Shown piece by piece: positions 7,986-14,801 of a stretch of DNA of 34,289 bases. Numbering within the stretch: position 1 is the first letter of the stretch; the number at the start of each line of letters is the position of its first letter. The position numbers were made by a program, and so were the translations under genes. A model generated the notes under the pieces. The model was not told the origin of the DNA, searched no databases, and saw nothing but the letters and a program-made list of their open reading frames with translations. Source of the stretch: Roseococcus thiosulfatophilus (GTDB taxonomy: Bacteria > Pseudomonadota > Alphaproteobacteria > Acetobacterales > Acetobacteraceae); NCBI RefSeq assembly GCF_017311575.1, contig NZ_JAFFQY010000014.1, positions 1-34,289 of the forward strand. Reading direction: 5' to 3'.

Positions 7986-9244
7986 GCGAAGGCCTTCAGG
8001 AAGAAGTCGCGCGCGCCGAAATTGCCGGATTTCAGGGCGAGATGAAGGCCCTCCGGCGCGGCGGCGGCGGTCGCATGGGTCCAGGGCACGCCCGGGTCTA
8101 TCTCGGGGCCGATCCGCAGCGCCTTCACGCCCAGGCGCTGCACCACGGCGCCCGAGGTCTCGCCGCCCGCCACCACCAGGCGCCGCACGCCGGCCTGCAC
8201 CAGGCCAGCGGCGATGGCGGCCATCGTCTCCTCGACCAGCGCGCCGGCGGCGTCACGGCCGAGCTTCGCCTGCAGGGCCTCCACGCGGTCCGGCGGGGCC
8301 GAGGCCGCGATGACCACGGGCCGCTTGGCGTCGAGCTTGCCCGCCATCCAGTCGCGCGCCTGGGCTTCCAGCGCGGCGGCATCTGGCGTGGCCAGCGCGT
8401 CCAGCTCCAGCACCGGCACATGGTCGCGTGCCAAGCCGATCTGCCCCAGCGTGGCGCGCGAGCAGGAGCCGGCCACCACGGCGCACAGCCCACCCGCGGG
8501 CGGCAGCGCGTCCGCGTCGTCGCGCACCGGCAGCAGCCCGGCGCGGCGGAAATTCTCCGGCAGGCCCATGGCGATGCCCGAGCCGCCGGTGATGAGGGCA
8601 TGGTTCGCGCAGGCCTCGCCCAGGGCCATGAGGTGCGCGTCGGTCACGGCATCCGCGATGGCCAGGCCGCGGCCGGATTCCGTCAGCCGGGCCATGTCGG
8701 CGCGGATGGCGGCCACGCCGCGCTCCACGCTGGTGAAGGGGATCAGCCCCACGCCCGCCTGCGTCTGGCGCGACAGCACGCGCACCAGGTTGGGGTCGGT
8801 CATGGGGGTGAGGGGGTGGTTCTCCATCCCGCTCTCACTCAGCAGGTGGGCGCCCACGAAGAGGTGCCCCTGGTAGATGGTCCGCCCATTGGTGGGGAAG
8901 GCCGGGCAGGCGATGGCGAAGCCGGTGCCAAGCCGCTTCATCAGCGCCTCCGCCACCGGGCCGATATTGCCCGCATCGGTGCTGTCGAAGGTGGAGCAGT
9001 ATTTGAAGAGGATCTGCCTGACACCCCCGGCCAGCAGAACCTCGCAGGCGGCGAGCGACTGGGCGATGGCGTCGGTCACGGGAATCGTGCGGGATTTCAG
9101 CGCGATGATGACGGCATCGGCCTCGGGGAGGTCGCCATCCGGCACCCCGATCACCTGGACCGCGCGCATGCCCTGCCGCACCAGCGTGCTGGCGAGGTCG
9201 GTGGCGCCGGTGAAATCATCGGCGATGCAGCCGAGCAGGGGCAT
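7982..9244 (-). CDS. otnK: 3-oxo-tetronate kinase (four-carbon acid-sugar kinase family)
   Basis: The 420-residue product starts with GCIADDFTGATDLAS, the N-terminal signature of the former DUF1537 family of acid-sugar kinases. A conserved middle (FKYCSTFDSTDAGNIGPV, then AFPTNGRT) and the C-terminal nucleotide-binding part with VVAGGETSGAV follow. Length is normal. I start at ATG 9244 because GGAG lies eight bases upstream; a GTG at 9253 overlaps that ribosome-binding site and is less likely. It phosphorylates 3-oxo-tetronate with ATP, giving the substrate of OtnC encoded immediately downstream with a 4-bp overlap. The ribosome-binding site lies in the arm of an inverted repeat (9251-9284). 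Confidence 0.88.
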   Translation of the reverse strand: MPLLGCIADDFTGATDLASTLVRQGMRAVQVIGVPDGDLPEADAVIIALKSRTIPVTDAIAQSLAACEVLLAGGVRQILFKYCSTFDSTDAGNIGPVAEALMKRLGTGFAIACPAFPTNGRTIYQGHLFVGAHLLSESGMENHPLTPMTDPNLVRVLSRQTQAGVGLIPFTSVERGVAAIRADMARLTESGRGLAIADAVTDAHLMALGEACANHALITGGSGIAMGLPENFRRAGLLPVRDDADALPPAGGLCAVVAGSCSRATLGQIGLARDHVPVLELDALATPDAAALEAQARDWMAGKLDAKRPVVIAASAPPDRVEALQAKLGRDAAGALVEETMAAIAAGLVQAGVRRLVVAGGETSGAVVQRLGVKALRIGPEIDPGVPWTHATAAAAPEGLHLALKSGNFGARDFFLKAFA

Positions 9245-9250
9245 GGGGGG

Positions 9251-9284
9251 CACTCCGTGACAGGAACCTCTCCTTTACGGAGTG
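9251..9284 (-). promoter_or_regulatory. Inverted repeat overlapping the otnK ribosome-binding site
   Basis: CACTCCGT (9251-9258) and ACGGAGTG (9277-9284) are perfect 8-bp arms around an 18-nt spacer. On the otnK mRNA the 3' arm contains the GGAG ribosome-binding site, so the stem would hide it. As DNA it could equally be a repressor operator. No regulator gene is adjacent. Confidence 0.5.
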
Positions 9285-9344
9285 TGTCGCCGCGCGCAAC
9301 GGGGCTTGAACGGATCGCCGCGCGGGGCGACATGTGGGGGCGCC

Positions 9345-9644
9345 ATGAACGACCCCCATTCCCGCCCGCCCATCCTGGACATGACGCCCGAGGGCGAGTT
9401 CCGCGAGGCCCCCCGGCCGTCCTGGCTGGACCGCGTGCTGGCGCGCACCGGCGGCATCGCCATCCTGGTGCTGGCGGCCACGCTGGGCCTGGTGCTGGTG
9501 GCCGTGGCCATCCTGTTCATCAGCCTGCTGATCCCGGTGGCGATCGGCGCGGGGTTGATCGCGGCCATCTCGATCTGGTGGCGCCGCCGGCGCATGCGCC
9601 AGGCGGGCATCCAGCCGGCCAGCATCTTCGTGGTCCGCCGCTGA
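9345..9644 (+). CDS. Small membrane protein, unknown function
   Basis: This 99-residue protein starts at ATG 9345, preceded by a G-rich stretch. It has a soluble acidic/Pro-rich N-terminus (about 1-35), then a long hydrophobic region (about 36-75) able to form two transmembrane helices, then a strongly basic WWRRRRMR cluster and a short tail. The positive-inside rule would put the C-terminus in the cytoplasm. I do not recognise a family. It diverges from otnK and is followed in the same frame by another small membrane-protein gene, so the two likely form a bicistron. Confidence 0.6.
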   Translation: MNDPHSRPPILDMTPEGEFREAPRPSWLDRVLARTGGIAILVLAATLGLVLVAVAILFISLLIPVAIGAGLIAAISIWWRRRRMRQAGIQPASIFVVRR

Positions 9645-9659
9645 GGCCGGAGTTGCTGC

Positions 9660-9971
9660 CTGGCTGACGACCGGCCCTTCGGCCTCGACCCCACCCGCAC
9701 CTTCGAGGTCGGGCGCGACGGCGCCCCGCGCGAGGGCGTATGCCCCCCGCCTGAATGGCTTTCGCCCCGGCACCGCCTGGTGCTGGGGCTTTTCGCGCTG
9801 GGGCTGGTGGTGGTGGGGGGGCTCGCGGGGCTGACGGTGGCGGCCTTCGCCTCCGGCGCGCGGGAGGTGGCGGCGGTCTTCGCCCTGGCGACGCTGGCGG
9901 CGACGCCCCTGCTGCTGCTGGGGCCGGTGCAGGATTGGTGGCGGTTCCGGCGGGGGCGAAGGCTTCGCTAG
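9660..9971 (+). CDS. Small membrane protein with probable CTG start
   Basis: The frame is coding-like from 9660 (Leu/Met-Ala-Asp-Asp-Arg-Pro-Phe-Gly) to TAG at 9969-9971, about 103 residues. No ATG, GTG or TTG occurs in frame early enough to keep the soluble, coding-like N-terminus. CTG at 9660 has GGAG seven bases upstream and is the best start. The next options (GTG from about 9783) would delete the whole N-terminus and cut into the first membrane helix. The protein has a Pro/Glu-rich head, two hydrophobic helices (about 40-65 and 72-92) and a basic tail (RRGRRLR). It is in the same frame as the preceding gene, 15 nt beyond its TGA. The stop codon lies inside a palindromic element. Function is unknown. 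Confidence 0.55.
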   Translation: MADDRPFGLDPTRTFEVGRDGAPREGVCPPPEWLSPRHRLVLGLFALGLVVVGGLAGLTVAAFASGAREVAAVFALATLAATPLLLLGPVQDWWRFRRGRRLR

Positions 9972-10011
9972 AGCATGCTGCGTTCACATGCGTTCACGCA
10001 GCCTCCTCTAG
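9968..10011. repeat. Palindromic element A (CTAGAG...CTCTAG)
   Basis: CTAGAG (9968-9973) and CTCTAG (10006-10011) bracket a second stem, GCTGCGT (9977-9983) with ACGCAGC (9996-10002). The TAG stop of the plus-strand membrane protein is part of the left arm. It shares the AGAGCAT edge and a GCGTTCA core with element B 12 bases further on, suggesting a dispersed repeat family. The unpaired centre contains two near-direct TGCGTTCAC units. Confidence 0.65.
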
Positions 10012-10023
10012 CCTGTTGTTTTC

Positions 10024-10072
10024 AGAGCATCTTCACGCGTTCAGATGTTTCCATCTGAACGCGATCTGCTCT
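10024..10072. repeat. Palindromic element B with 12-bp perfect stem
   Basis: CGCGTTCAGATG (10036-10047) and CATCTGAACGCG (10052-10063) form a perfect 12-bp stem around TTTC. Outer arms AGAGCA (10024-10029) and TGCTCT (10067-10072) pair as well. The right edge supplies the stop codon of the minus-strand DoxX-like gene (CTA at 10071-10073). It probably acts as a transcription barrier between the convergent genes. Confidence 0.7.
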
Positions 10073-10454
10073 AGGCCGGCGCGCGCACCACGGCCCGGAT
10101 GCGCGCATCGCGCAGGTAGAGCCCCACCCAGGTGGCCAGCCCCAGCGCCAGGCAGATGACCTGCGGCGGGGTGCCGAATTCGCCCAGGCGGAAATGGATG
10201 GCGATGGCCCCGCCCAGGAAGCCCGTGACCAGCACGGCCCCCAGCGGCGCCAGGCGGGGAATGGCCAGGATCACGGCGCAGGAGAGGGTGATCGCCCCCA
10301 GCAGCGGCGCCATGGCCAGCGGGATCTGCGAGCCTTCCATGATGGCCACCATGAAGCCGGGCTGGAGAAGCTGCGCGAGGCCGTCCAGCGCCAGGAGCAG
10401 GACGACGAGATAGACCAGCACGGTGCCGACAAGGGCGCTGCGGGGGGTGGGCAT
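10071..10454 (-). CDS. DoxX-like family integral membrane protein
   Basis: This 127-residue protein starts at ATG 10454, with AGGAAG six bases upstream. It has four hydrophobic helices (about 8-30, 42-62, 68-88 and 97-115). The motif LGAVLVTGFLGGAIAIHFR, with the glycine-rich turn and His, is characteristic of the DoxX-like family, as is the C-terminal LGLATWVGLYLRDARIR. The biochemical role of these proteins is poorly defined; relatives have been linked to quinone or thiosulfate oxidation and stress tolerance, and no assignment is possible here. The stop codon lies at the edge of a palindromic element. It is downstream of serA on the same strand but separated by about 70 bp. Confidence 0.8.
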   Translation of the reverse strand: MPTPRSALVGTVLVYLVVLLLALDGLAQLLQPGFMVAIMEGSQIPLAMAPLLGAITLSCAVILAIPRLAPLGAVLVTGFLGGAIAIHFRLGEFGTPPQVICLALGLATWVGLYLRDARIRAVVRAPA

Positions 10455-10523
10455 GGGCGGCTTCCTGAGACACGGGGGATGCATGACTTCACCATGGATT
10501 TCATGCCGTGTCCCGATCGAATT

Positions 10524-11771
10524 CTATTCTTTCTCGTAAAGAAGCCGCGCCCGGATCGTCCCCGGCAGCGCCCGCAGCTCCGCCAGGATGGCCTCGCTGT
10601 CGCGCGTGGCGCCGGCGTCCACGACCACATAGCCGATCTCGCCATCGGTCTGCAGATACTGGCCGGCGATGTTCACGCCGCGCTTGGCGAAGACCTGGTT
10701 CACATTGCCCAGCACGCCCGGCGCGTTGCGGTGCACATGCATGAAGCGCGTGCCGGTGGGGCGCGCGGGCAGGGCCACCTGGGGGAAGTTCACGGCGCCC
10801 TCGGTGCTGCCGGTGTCGGAGTAGTCGGCGAGCTTGCGCGCCACCTCCTCGCCGATGCGCGACTGCGCCTCCTCCGTGCTGCCGCCGATATGCGGCGTCA
10901 GGATCACGTTGGGCAGGCCCTGCACGGGGGCGTGGAAGGGGTCGCCATTGCGCTTGGGCTCCTCGGGGAAGACGTCCAGCGCGGCACCCGCGAGGTGGCC
11001 GGCGCGCAGGGCCTCGGCCAGGGCCGGCAGGTCCACCAGCGTCCCGCGGGCATTGTTGATGAGGAAGGCGCCGCGGCGCATCTTCGCGATCTGCGCGGCC
11101 CCGATCATGCCCATGGTGTCCGGCGTTTCCGGCACATGCACGGTGACCACGTCGGACCAGTGCAGCAGCTCATCCAGGCTCGCGCAGCGTGAGGCATTGC
11201 CGAGCGGCAGGCGGCCGGCCGTGTCGTAATAGATGACGCGCATGCCGAAGCTCTCGGCCAGCACCGAAAGCTGCTTGCCGATATTGCCATAGCCCACGAT
11301 GCCCAGCGTGCGGCCGCGCACCTCGCGGTAGCCATCGGCGCTCTTGTCCCACTCGCCCGCATGGGCGGCGTTGGACTTGGGGAAGACGCCGCGCAGCAGC
11401 ATCACGATCTCACCCAGCGTGAGTTCGGCCACGCTGCGCGTGTTGCTGAAAGGCGCGTTGAAGACGGGAATGCCCAGGCGCCGCGCCGCGTCCAAATCCA
11501 CCTGGTTGGTGCCGATGCAGAAGCAGCCGATGGTGAGCAGGCGGTCCGCCGCCGCCAGCGCCTCGGCCGTCAGCGTGGTGCGGCTGCGGATGCCCAGCAT
11601 GTGGACGCCCTTGAGCGCGGCGTGCAGCGCCTCGCCCTCCAGCGCCTTCTTCTCGCGCGTGACGTTGGTGTAGCCGTCCTCGGCCAGCAGGTTCACCGCC
11701 GTCTCGGAGATGTTCTCCAGCAGCAGGGTGCGGATGCGGGCCTTGGGGAAGGAGAGTTCGGACATGGGCAT
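10524..11771 (-). CDS. serA: D-3-phosphoglycerate dehydrogenase, ACT-domain type
   Basis: This is the first enzyme of serine synthesis, oxidising 3-phosphoglycerate to 3-phosphohydroxypyruvate with NAD. The 415-residue product is the E. coli-type SerA. Landmarks are IGCFCIGTNQVDLDAA and NAPFSNTRSVAEL, the NAD loop G160-Y-G-N-I-G165 ending in acidic Asp183, and the catalytic triad Arg242 (NNARG), Glu271 (FPEEP) and His294 (TPHIGGST). A C-terminal ACT domain (about 335-415) ends in PGTIRARLLY, as in serine-inhibited enzymes. ATG at 11771 lies one base after the upstream stop; ATG at 11765, with GAG six bases before it, is an equally good start. It probably forms an operon with the amidohydrolase gene. 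Confidence 0.95.
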   Translation of the reverse strand: MPMSELSFPKARIRTLLLENISETAVNLLAEDGYTNVTREKKALEGEALHAALKGVHMLGIRSRTTLTAEALAAADRLLTIGCFCIGTNQVDLDAARRLGIPVFNAPFSNTRSVAELTLGEIVMLLRGVFPKSNAAHAGEWDKSADGYREVRGRTLGIVGYGNIGKQLSVLAESFGMRVIYYDTAGRLPLGNASRCASLDELLHWSDVVTVHVPETPDTMGMIGAAQIAKMRRGAFLINNARGTLVDLPALAEALRAGHLAGAALDVFPEEPKRNGDPFHAPVQGLPNVILTPHIGGSTEEAQSRIGEEVARKLADYSDTGSTEGAVNFPQVALPARPTGTRFMHVHRNAPGVLGNVNQVFAKRGVNIAGQYLQTDGEIGYVVVDAGATRDSEAILAELRALPGTIRARLLYEKE

Positions 11772-11772
11772 C

Positions 11773-13050
11773 TCAGCGGTTGGCCAGGTCCGCCAGGACC
11801 TGGGCCAGCACGCGGGTGCCGGCGGCCAGGGCCTCGGGGGTGGCGTATTCGGAAGGGTGGTGGGAGACGCCGGCGCGGCAGGGCACGAAGATCATCCCCG
11901 TGGGGCAGAGCGGCACCAGGAATTGCGCGTCATGGAAGGCGCCGGAGGGCAGGCGCATATGGCGCAGCCCCTGGGATTTCGCGGCGGCCTCCACCGCATC
12001 CGGCACCAGCGCGCCGAAATCCGCCGGCACGGCGTGGAAGCGTTCGGTGACGCGGGCGGTGCAGTGGCGCAGCGCCGCCTGGATCACGCCCTCGATGGCA
12101 TTGCCGCGCGCCTGCAGCACGGCATTGTCCGGGTGGCGGAAATCGATGGTGAAGCGCGCGAGGCCGGCCACGGAGTTGGAGGTGTTGGGCTGCACCTCGA
12201 TGCTCGCCACCGTGAAGCGCAGCACATCGGCCGGGTCGTGCATCAAGGTGTTCAGCGCCTGGATGGCGCGCAGCATGTCCTGCACCGCGTCCTTCCGCAG
12301 CGCGAGCGGCGTGGTGCCCGCGTGGTCGGACTTGCCCATGATGTCCACGATGAACCAGCGGCTGCCCTGGATGCCGGTGACGACGCCGATCTCCATGTCG
12401 CGCGCCTCCAGCAGGGGGCCCTGCTCGATATGCGCCTCGACATAGGCGAAGGGGGCTTGGCCCTCGACGACGCCGAGCTTGCGGCGGGGGATGTCGGATT
12501 CGCTGTCCAGCAGCGCCTTCAGCGCCTGGCCGAAGGGGATGCCGTCGCGGTCGGTCACGCCGTCCCAGGTTTCCGGGGGGGCGAAGCCGGCATAGGCCAT
12601 GCTGCCCATGCAGCCGGGGGCGTAGCGGCCGCCTTCCTCATTGGTCCAGGCCACGACCTCGATGGGGCGCTTGGTCGCCACACCCGCCTCGCGCAGCGCG
12701 CGCACGGCCTCGAAGCCCGCGATCACGCCCCAGATGCCGTCGAAGCGCCCGCCATTGGGCTGGCTGTCCATGTGGCTGCCGGTCAGCACGGGGGCGAGGC
12801 CGGGGTCCGTGCCCTCATGCCGCAGGAAGAGGTTGCCGAGGCGGTCCACGCTGGCGGTCAGGCCCGCCTTCTCCGCCCAGCCCAGCAGCAGGCGGCGCGC
12901 CTGGCGGTCCAGATCGGACAGGCAGGGGCGGTTCACGCCGACATGCCCGTCCGGGTCGGTGAAGCCGCCCAGCTCGGCCATCGCCATCATGTCCTGCCAG
13001 TGGCGGGCCTGATCAACGGCGGCGACGAGGTTCGGGGCGATGGGCGGCAT
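11773..13050 (-). CDS. M20-family Zn amidohydrolase (allantoate/ureidoglycolate/N-carbamoyl amino acid type)
   Basis: The 425-residue product starts at ATG 13050, with GAGG nine bases upstream. It has the bimetal site of the M20 amidohydrolase/AllC family: His93 (TGSHMDSQ), Asp104 (GRFDG), Glu138-Glu139 (TNEEGGR), His207 (EAHIEQG) and a C-terminal SHHPSE histidine. The GKSDHAGTTP motif (about 239-248) belongs to the dimerisation domain that closes the active site. Such enzymes remove ammonia from allantoate or ureidoglycolate, or the carbamoyl group from N-carbamoyl-L-amino acids. The divergent neighbours are uraH and puuD, which make allantoin precursors from urate, so a purine-catabolic amidohydrolase is favoured. 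The exact substrate is not determined by sequence. Confidence 0.85.
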   Translation of the reverse strand: MPPIAPNLVAAVDQARHWQDMMAMAELGGFTDPDGHVGVNRPCLSDLDRQARRLLLGWAEKAGLTASVDRLGNLFLRHEGTDPGLAPVLTGSHMDSQPNGGRFDGIWGVIAGFEAVRALREAGVATKRPIEVVAWTNEEGGRYAPGCMGSMAYAGFAPPETWDGVTDRDGIPFGQALKALLDSESDIPRRKLGVVEGQAPFAYVEAHIEQGPLLEARDMEIGVVTGIQGSRWFIVDIMGKSDHAGTTPLALRKDAVQDMLRAIQALNTLMHDPADVLRFTVASIEVQPNTSNSVAGLARFTIDFRHPDNAVLQARGNAIEGVIQAALRHCTARVTERFHAVPADFGALVPDAVEAAAKSQGLRHMRLPSGAFHDAQFLVPLCPTGMIFVPCRAGVSHHPSEYATPEALAAGTRVLAQVLADLANR

Positions 13051-13194
13051 CTGCGGTTTCCTCAGGCGGATGGTGGCGATTAGGGCCGCAGGCCTGGGCA
13101 ATCAAGCGCAAGCCCGGCATCCCTGCCATCACCGGGCGCTTGCCAGTGGCCGTGGCCGGCGCGCTATCCTGCATTGCAACATCGAGGCACCCCC

Positions 13195-13542
13195 ATGGGC
13201 CGGCTCTCCACCCATGTCCTGGACACCGCCCATGGCCGGCCCGCCGCCGGCATGGGCTATGCGTTGCACCGCGTCGAAGGGCAGGCGCGGCACAAGCTGG
13301 CGCAAGGCGTCACCAACGCCGATGGCCGCACCGACGCGCCCCTGCTGGCAGGCGCGGACTTCGCCCCCGGCCGATACGAACTCAGCTTCGAGGTGGCCGC
13401 CTATTTTCGCGCCCAGGGGGTGAGCCTGCCCGAACCCGCCTTCCTGGACGTGGTCACCCTCACCTTCGGCATGGCGGAGGGGCATTACCATGTGCCCCTG
13501 CTGGTCTCGCCCTATGGCTACAGCACCTATCGGGGGAGCTGA
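13195..13542 (+). CDS. uraH: 5-hydroxyisourate hydrolase
   Basis: This 115-residue protein has the transthyretin-related fold and normal family length. It hydrolyses 5-hydroxyisourate, the unstable product of urate oxidation, to OHCU. Diagnostic residues are present: the N-terminal STHVLDTAHGRPA block with His7, Arg45 (GRTDAP), His97 or His99 (GHYHVPLL), and the C-terminal YRGS signature (112-115). ATG 13195 has GAGG seven bases upstream. Its TGA overlaps the ATG of puuD by one base, so the two consecutive steps are translated together. No OHCU decarboxylase gene (uraD) is in the window. Confidence 0.95.
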   Translation: MGRLSTHVLDTAHGRPAAGMGYALHRVEGQARHKLAQGVTNADGRTDAPLLAGADFAPGRYELSFEVAAYFRAQGVSLPEPAFLDVVTLTFGMAEGHYHVPLLVSPYGYSTYRGS

Positions 13543-14735
13543 TGGAATTCGACGCTGGCTATCTGGCCGAATGGGCCAATTTGCTGCTGCGCTGGCTGCA
13601 CATCATCACCGGCATCGCCTGGATCGGGGCGAGCTTCTATTTCATCGCGCTGGACAACAGCCTCGACCCGCCCGCCGACGGCAACCGGCTGGTGCGCGGT
13701 GAGCAATGGTCCATCCATGGCGGCGGCGTCTACTACAAGCGCAAGTATATCAACGCGCCCGAGGCCCTGCCCGAGAAGCTGCACTGGTTCAAGTGGGAAG
13801 CCTATTGGACCTGGATGAGCGGCTTCGCGCTGTTCGTCCTGATCTACTGGGGTCAGGCCAGCACCTACCTCATTGATCCGGCGGTGCTCGATCTGCCGGT
13901 GTGGCTGGCCATCCTGCTCTCGGCCGCGATGCTGGTGGGGGGGTGGGTCGCCTATGACCTGCTGTGCCGCTCGCGCTTCGGCGAGAACGAGACGAAGCTG
14001 CTGGCGGCCGGGGCCGGCATGCTGGTGGTGGCCACGCTGATCGCCACGCATCTGTTCTCGGGCCGCGGCGCCTTCCTGCTGATCGGCGCCATGACGGGCA
14101 CGATCATGGTGGCGAATGTCGCCATGGTGATCATCCCCGGCCAGCGGAAGATGGTCGCGGCCATGCGGGCGGGCCAGGAGCCCGATCCGAAGTACGGCGC
14201 CTGGGGCAAGCAGCGCAGCGTCCACAACACCTACCTGACGCTGCCCGTGCTGTTCCTGATGATCAGCCCGCACTATCCGCTGATCTACCAGCACCACCTG
14301 AACTGGCTGCTGCTGATCCTGCTGGCGCTGGCGGGCGCGCTGGTGCGGCAATTCTTCGTGCTGCGCCATTCGGGGCGGCAGAACTGGGCGCTGCCGGCGG
14401 GCGGCGCGCTGGCGGTGGCGTTGATCTTCGTCATCGCCGCACCCCGGCCCGATGCGCGCTTCGCGGGCGTGGAGGCGCCGCCCTTCCAGGAAGTCCAGGC
14501 GCTGGTGGCGAGCCACTGCGCGCAATGCCACGCCGCCCGCCCCACCTTCGAGGGCATCGCCGTGGCCCCCAAGGGCGTGATGCTGGAAACCCCCCAGCAA
14601 ATCCGCCGCTGGGCCGCCGCCATGCGCCAGCAGGTGCAGAGCGAGGCCATGCCCCCCGGCAACCTGACCGACCTGACGACCGAACAGCGCGCGCAGATCA
14701 TCGCCTGGATCGCGGCGGGCGCGCGGGTGGAGTAG
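13542..14735 (+). CDS. puuD: Membrane urate oxidase fused to cytochrome c
   Basis: The 397-residue product has about eight hydrophobic helices over residues 1-305, including the conserved opening LLRWLHIITGIAWIGASFYFI and the SRFGENE and HNTYLTLPVLFLMISPHYP segments of the urate hydroxylase family. A C-terminal cytochrome c domain follows, with Cys326-x-x-Cys329-His330 (CAQCH) and a likely distal Met370 (AMPPG). PuuD oxidises urate to 5-hydroxyisourate and passes electrons to its haem and the respiratory chain, avoiding the hydrogen peroxide made by soluble uricase. The haem domain should lie on the periplasmic side. It is coupled by a 1-bp overlap to uraH, which consumes its product. Confidence 0.94.
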   Translation: MEFDAGYLAEWANLLLRWLHIITGIAWIGASFYFIALDNSLDPPADGNRLVRGEQWSIHGGGVYYKRKYINAPEALPEKLHWFKWEAYWTWMSGFALFVLIYWGQASTYLIDPAVLDLPVWLAILLSAAMLVGGWVAYDLLCRSRFGENETKLLAAGAGMLVVATLIATHLFSGRGAFLLIGAMTGTIMVANVAMVIIPGQRKMVAAMRAGQEPDPKYGAWGKQRSVHNTYLTLPVLFLMISPHYPLIYQHHLNWLLLILLALAGALVRQFFVLRHSGRQNWALPAGGALAVALIFVIAAPRPDARFAGVEAPPFQEVQALVASHCAQCHAARPTFEGIAVAPKGVMLETPQQIRRWAAAMRQQVQSEAMPPGNLTDLTTEQRAQIIAWIAAGARVE

Positions 14736-14740
14736 CGCGT

Positions 14741-14764
14741 CTGATCGCCGCCGGCGTGAATCAG
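14741..14764. terminator. Hairpin between convergent puuD and SGNH gene
   Basis: CTGATCGCC and GGCGtgaATCAG form a 5+4-bp stem with a three-base bulge. It begins five bases after the puuD stop. There is no T-run, so its role as a terminator is only suggested by position. Confidence 0.35.
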
Positions 14765-14801
14765 CCGCGCAGCACGCCTCCGCCCCCCGCTGTTCGGATG
14801 C

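Noticed and set aside
13140-13170. TTGCCA...TATCCT as a uraH promoter
   Set aside because: The spacer is 19 bp and the surrounding inverted repeat (CAAGC...GCTTG) is imperfect; too weak to annotate.
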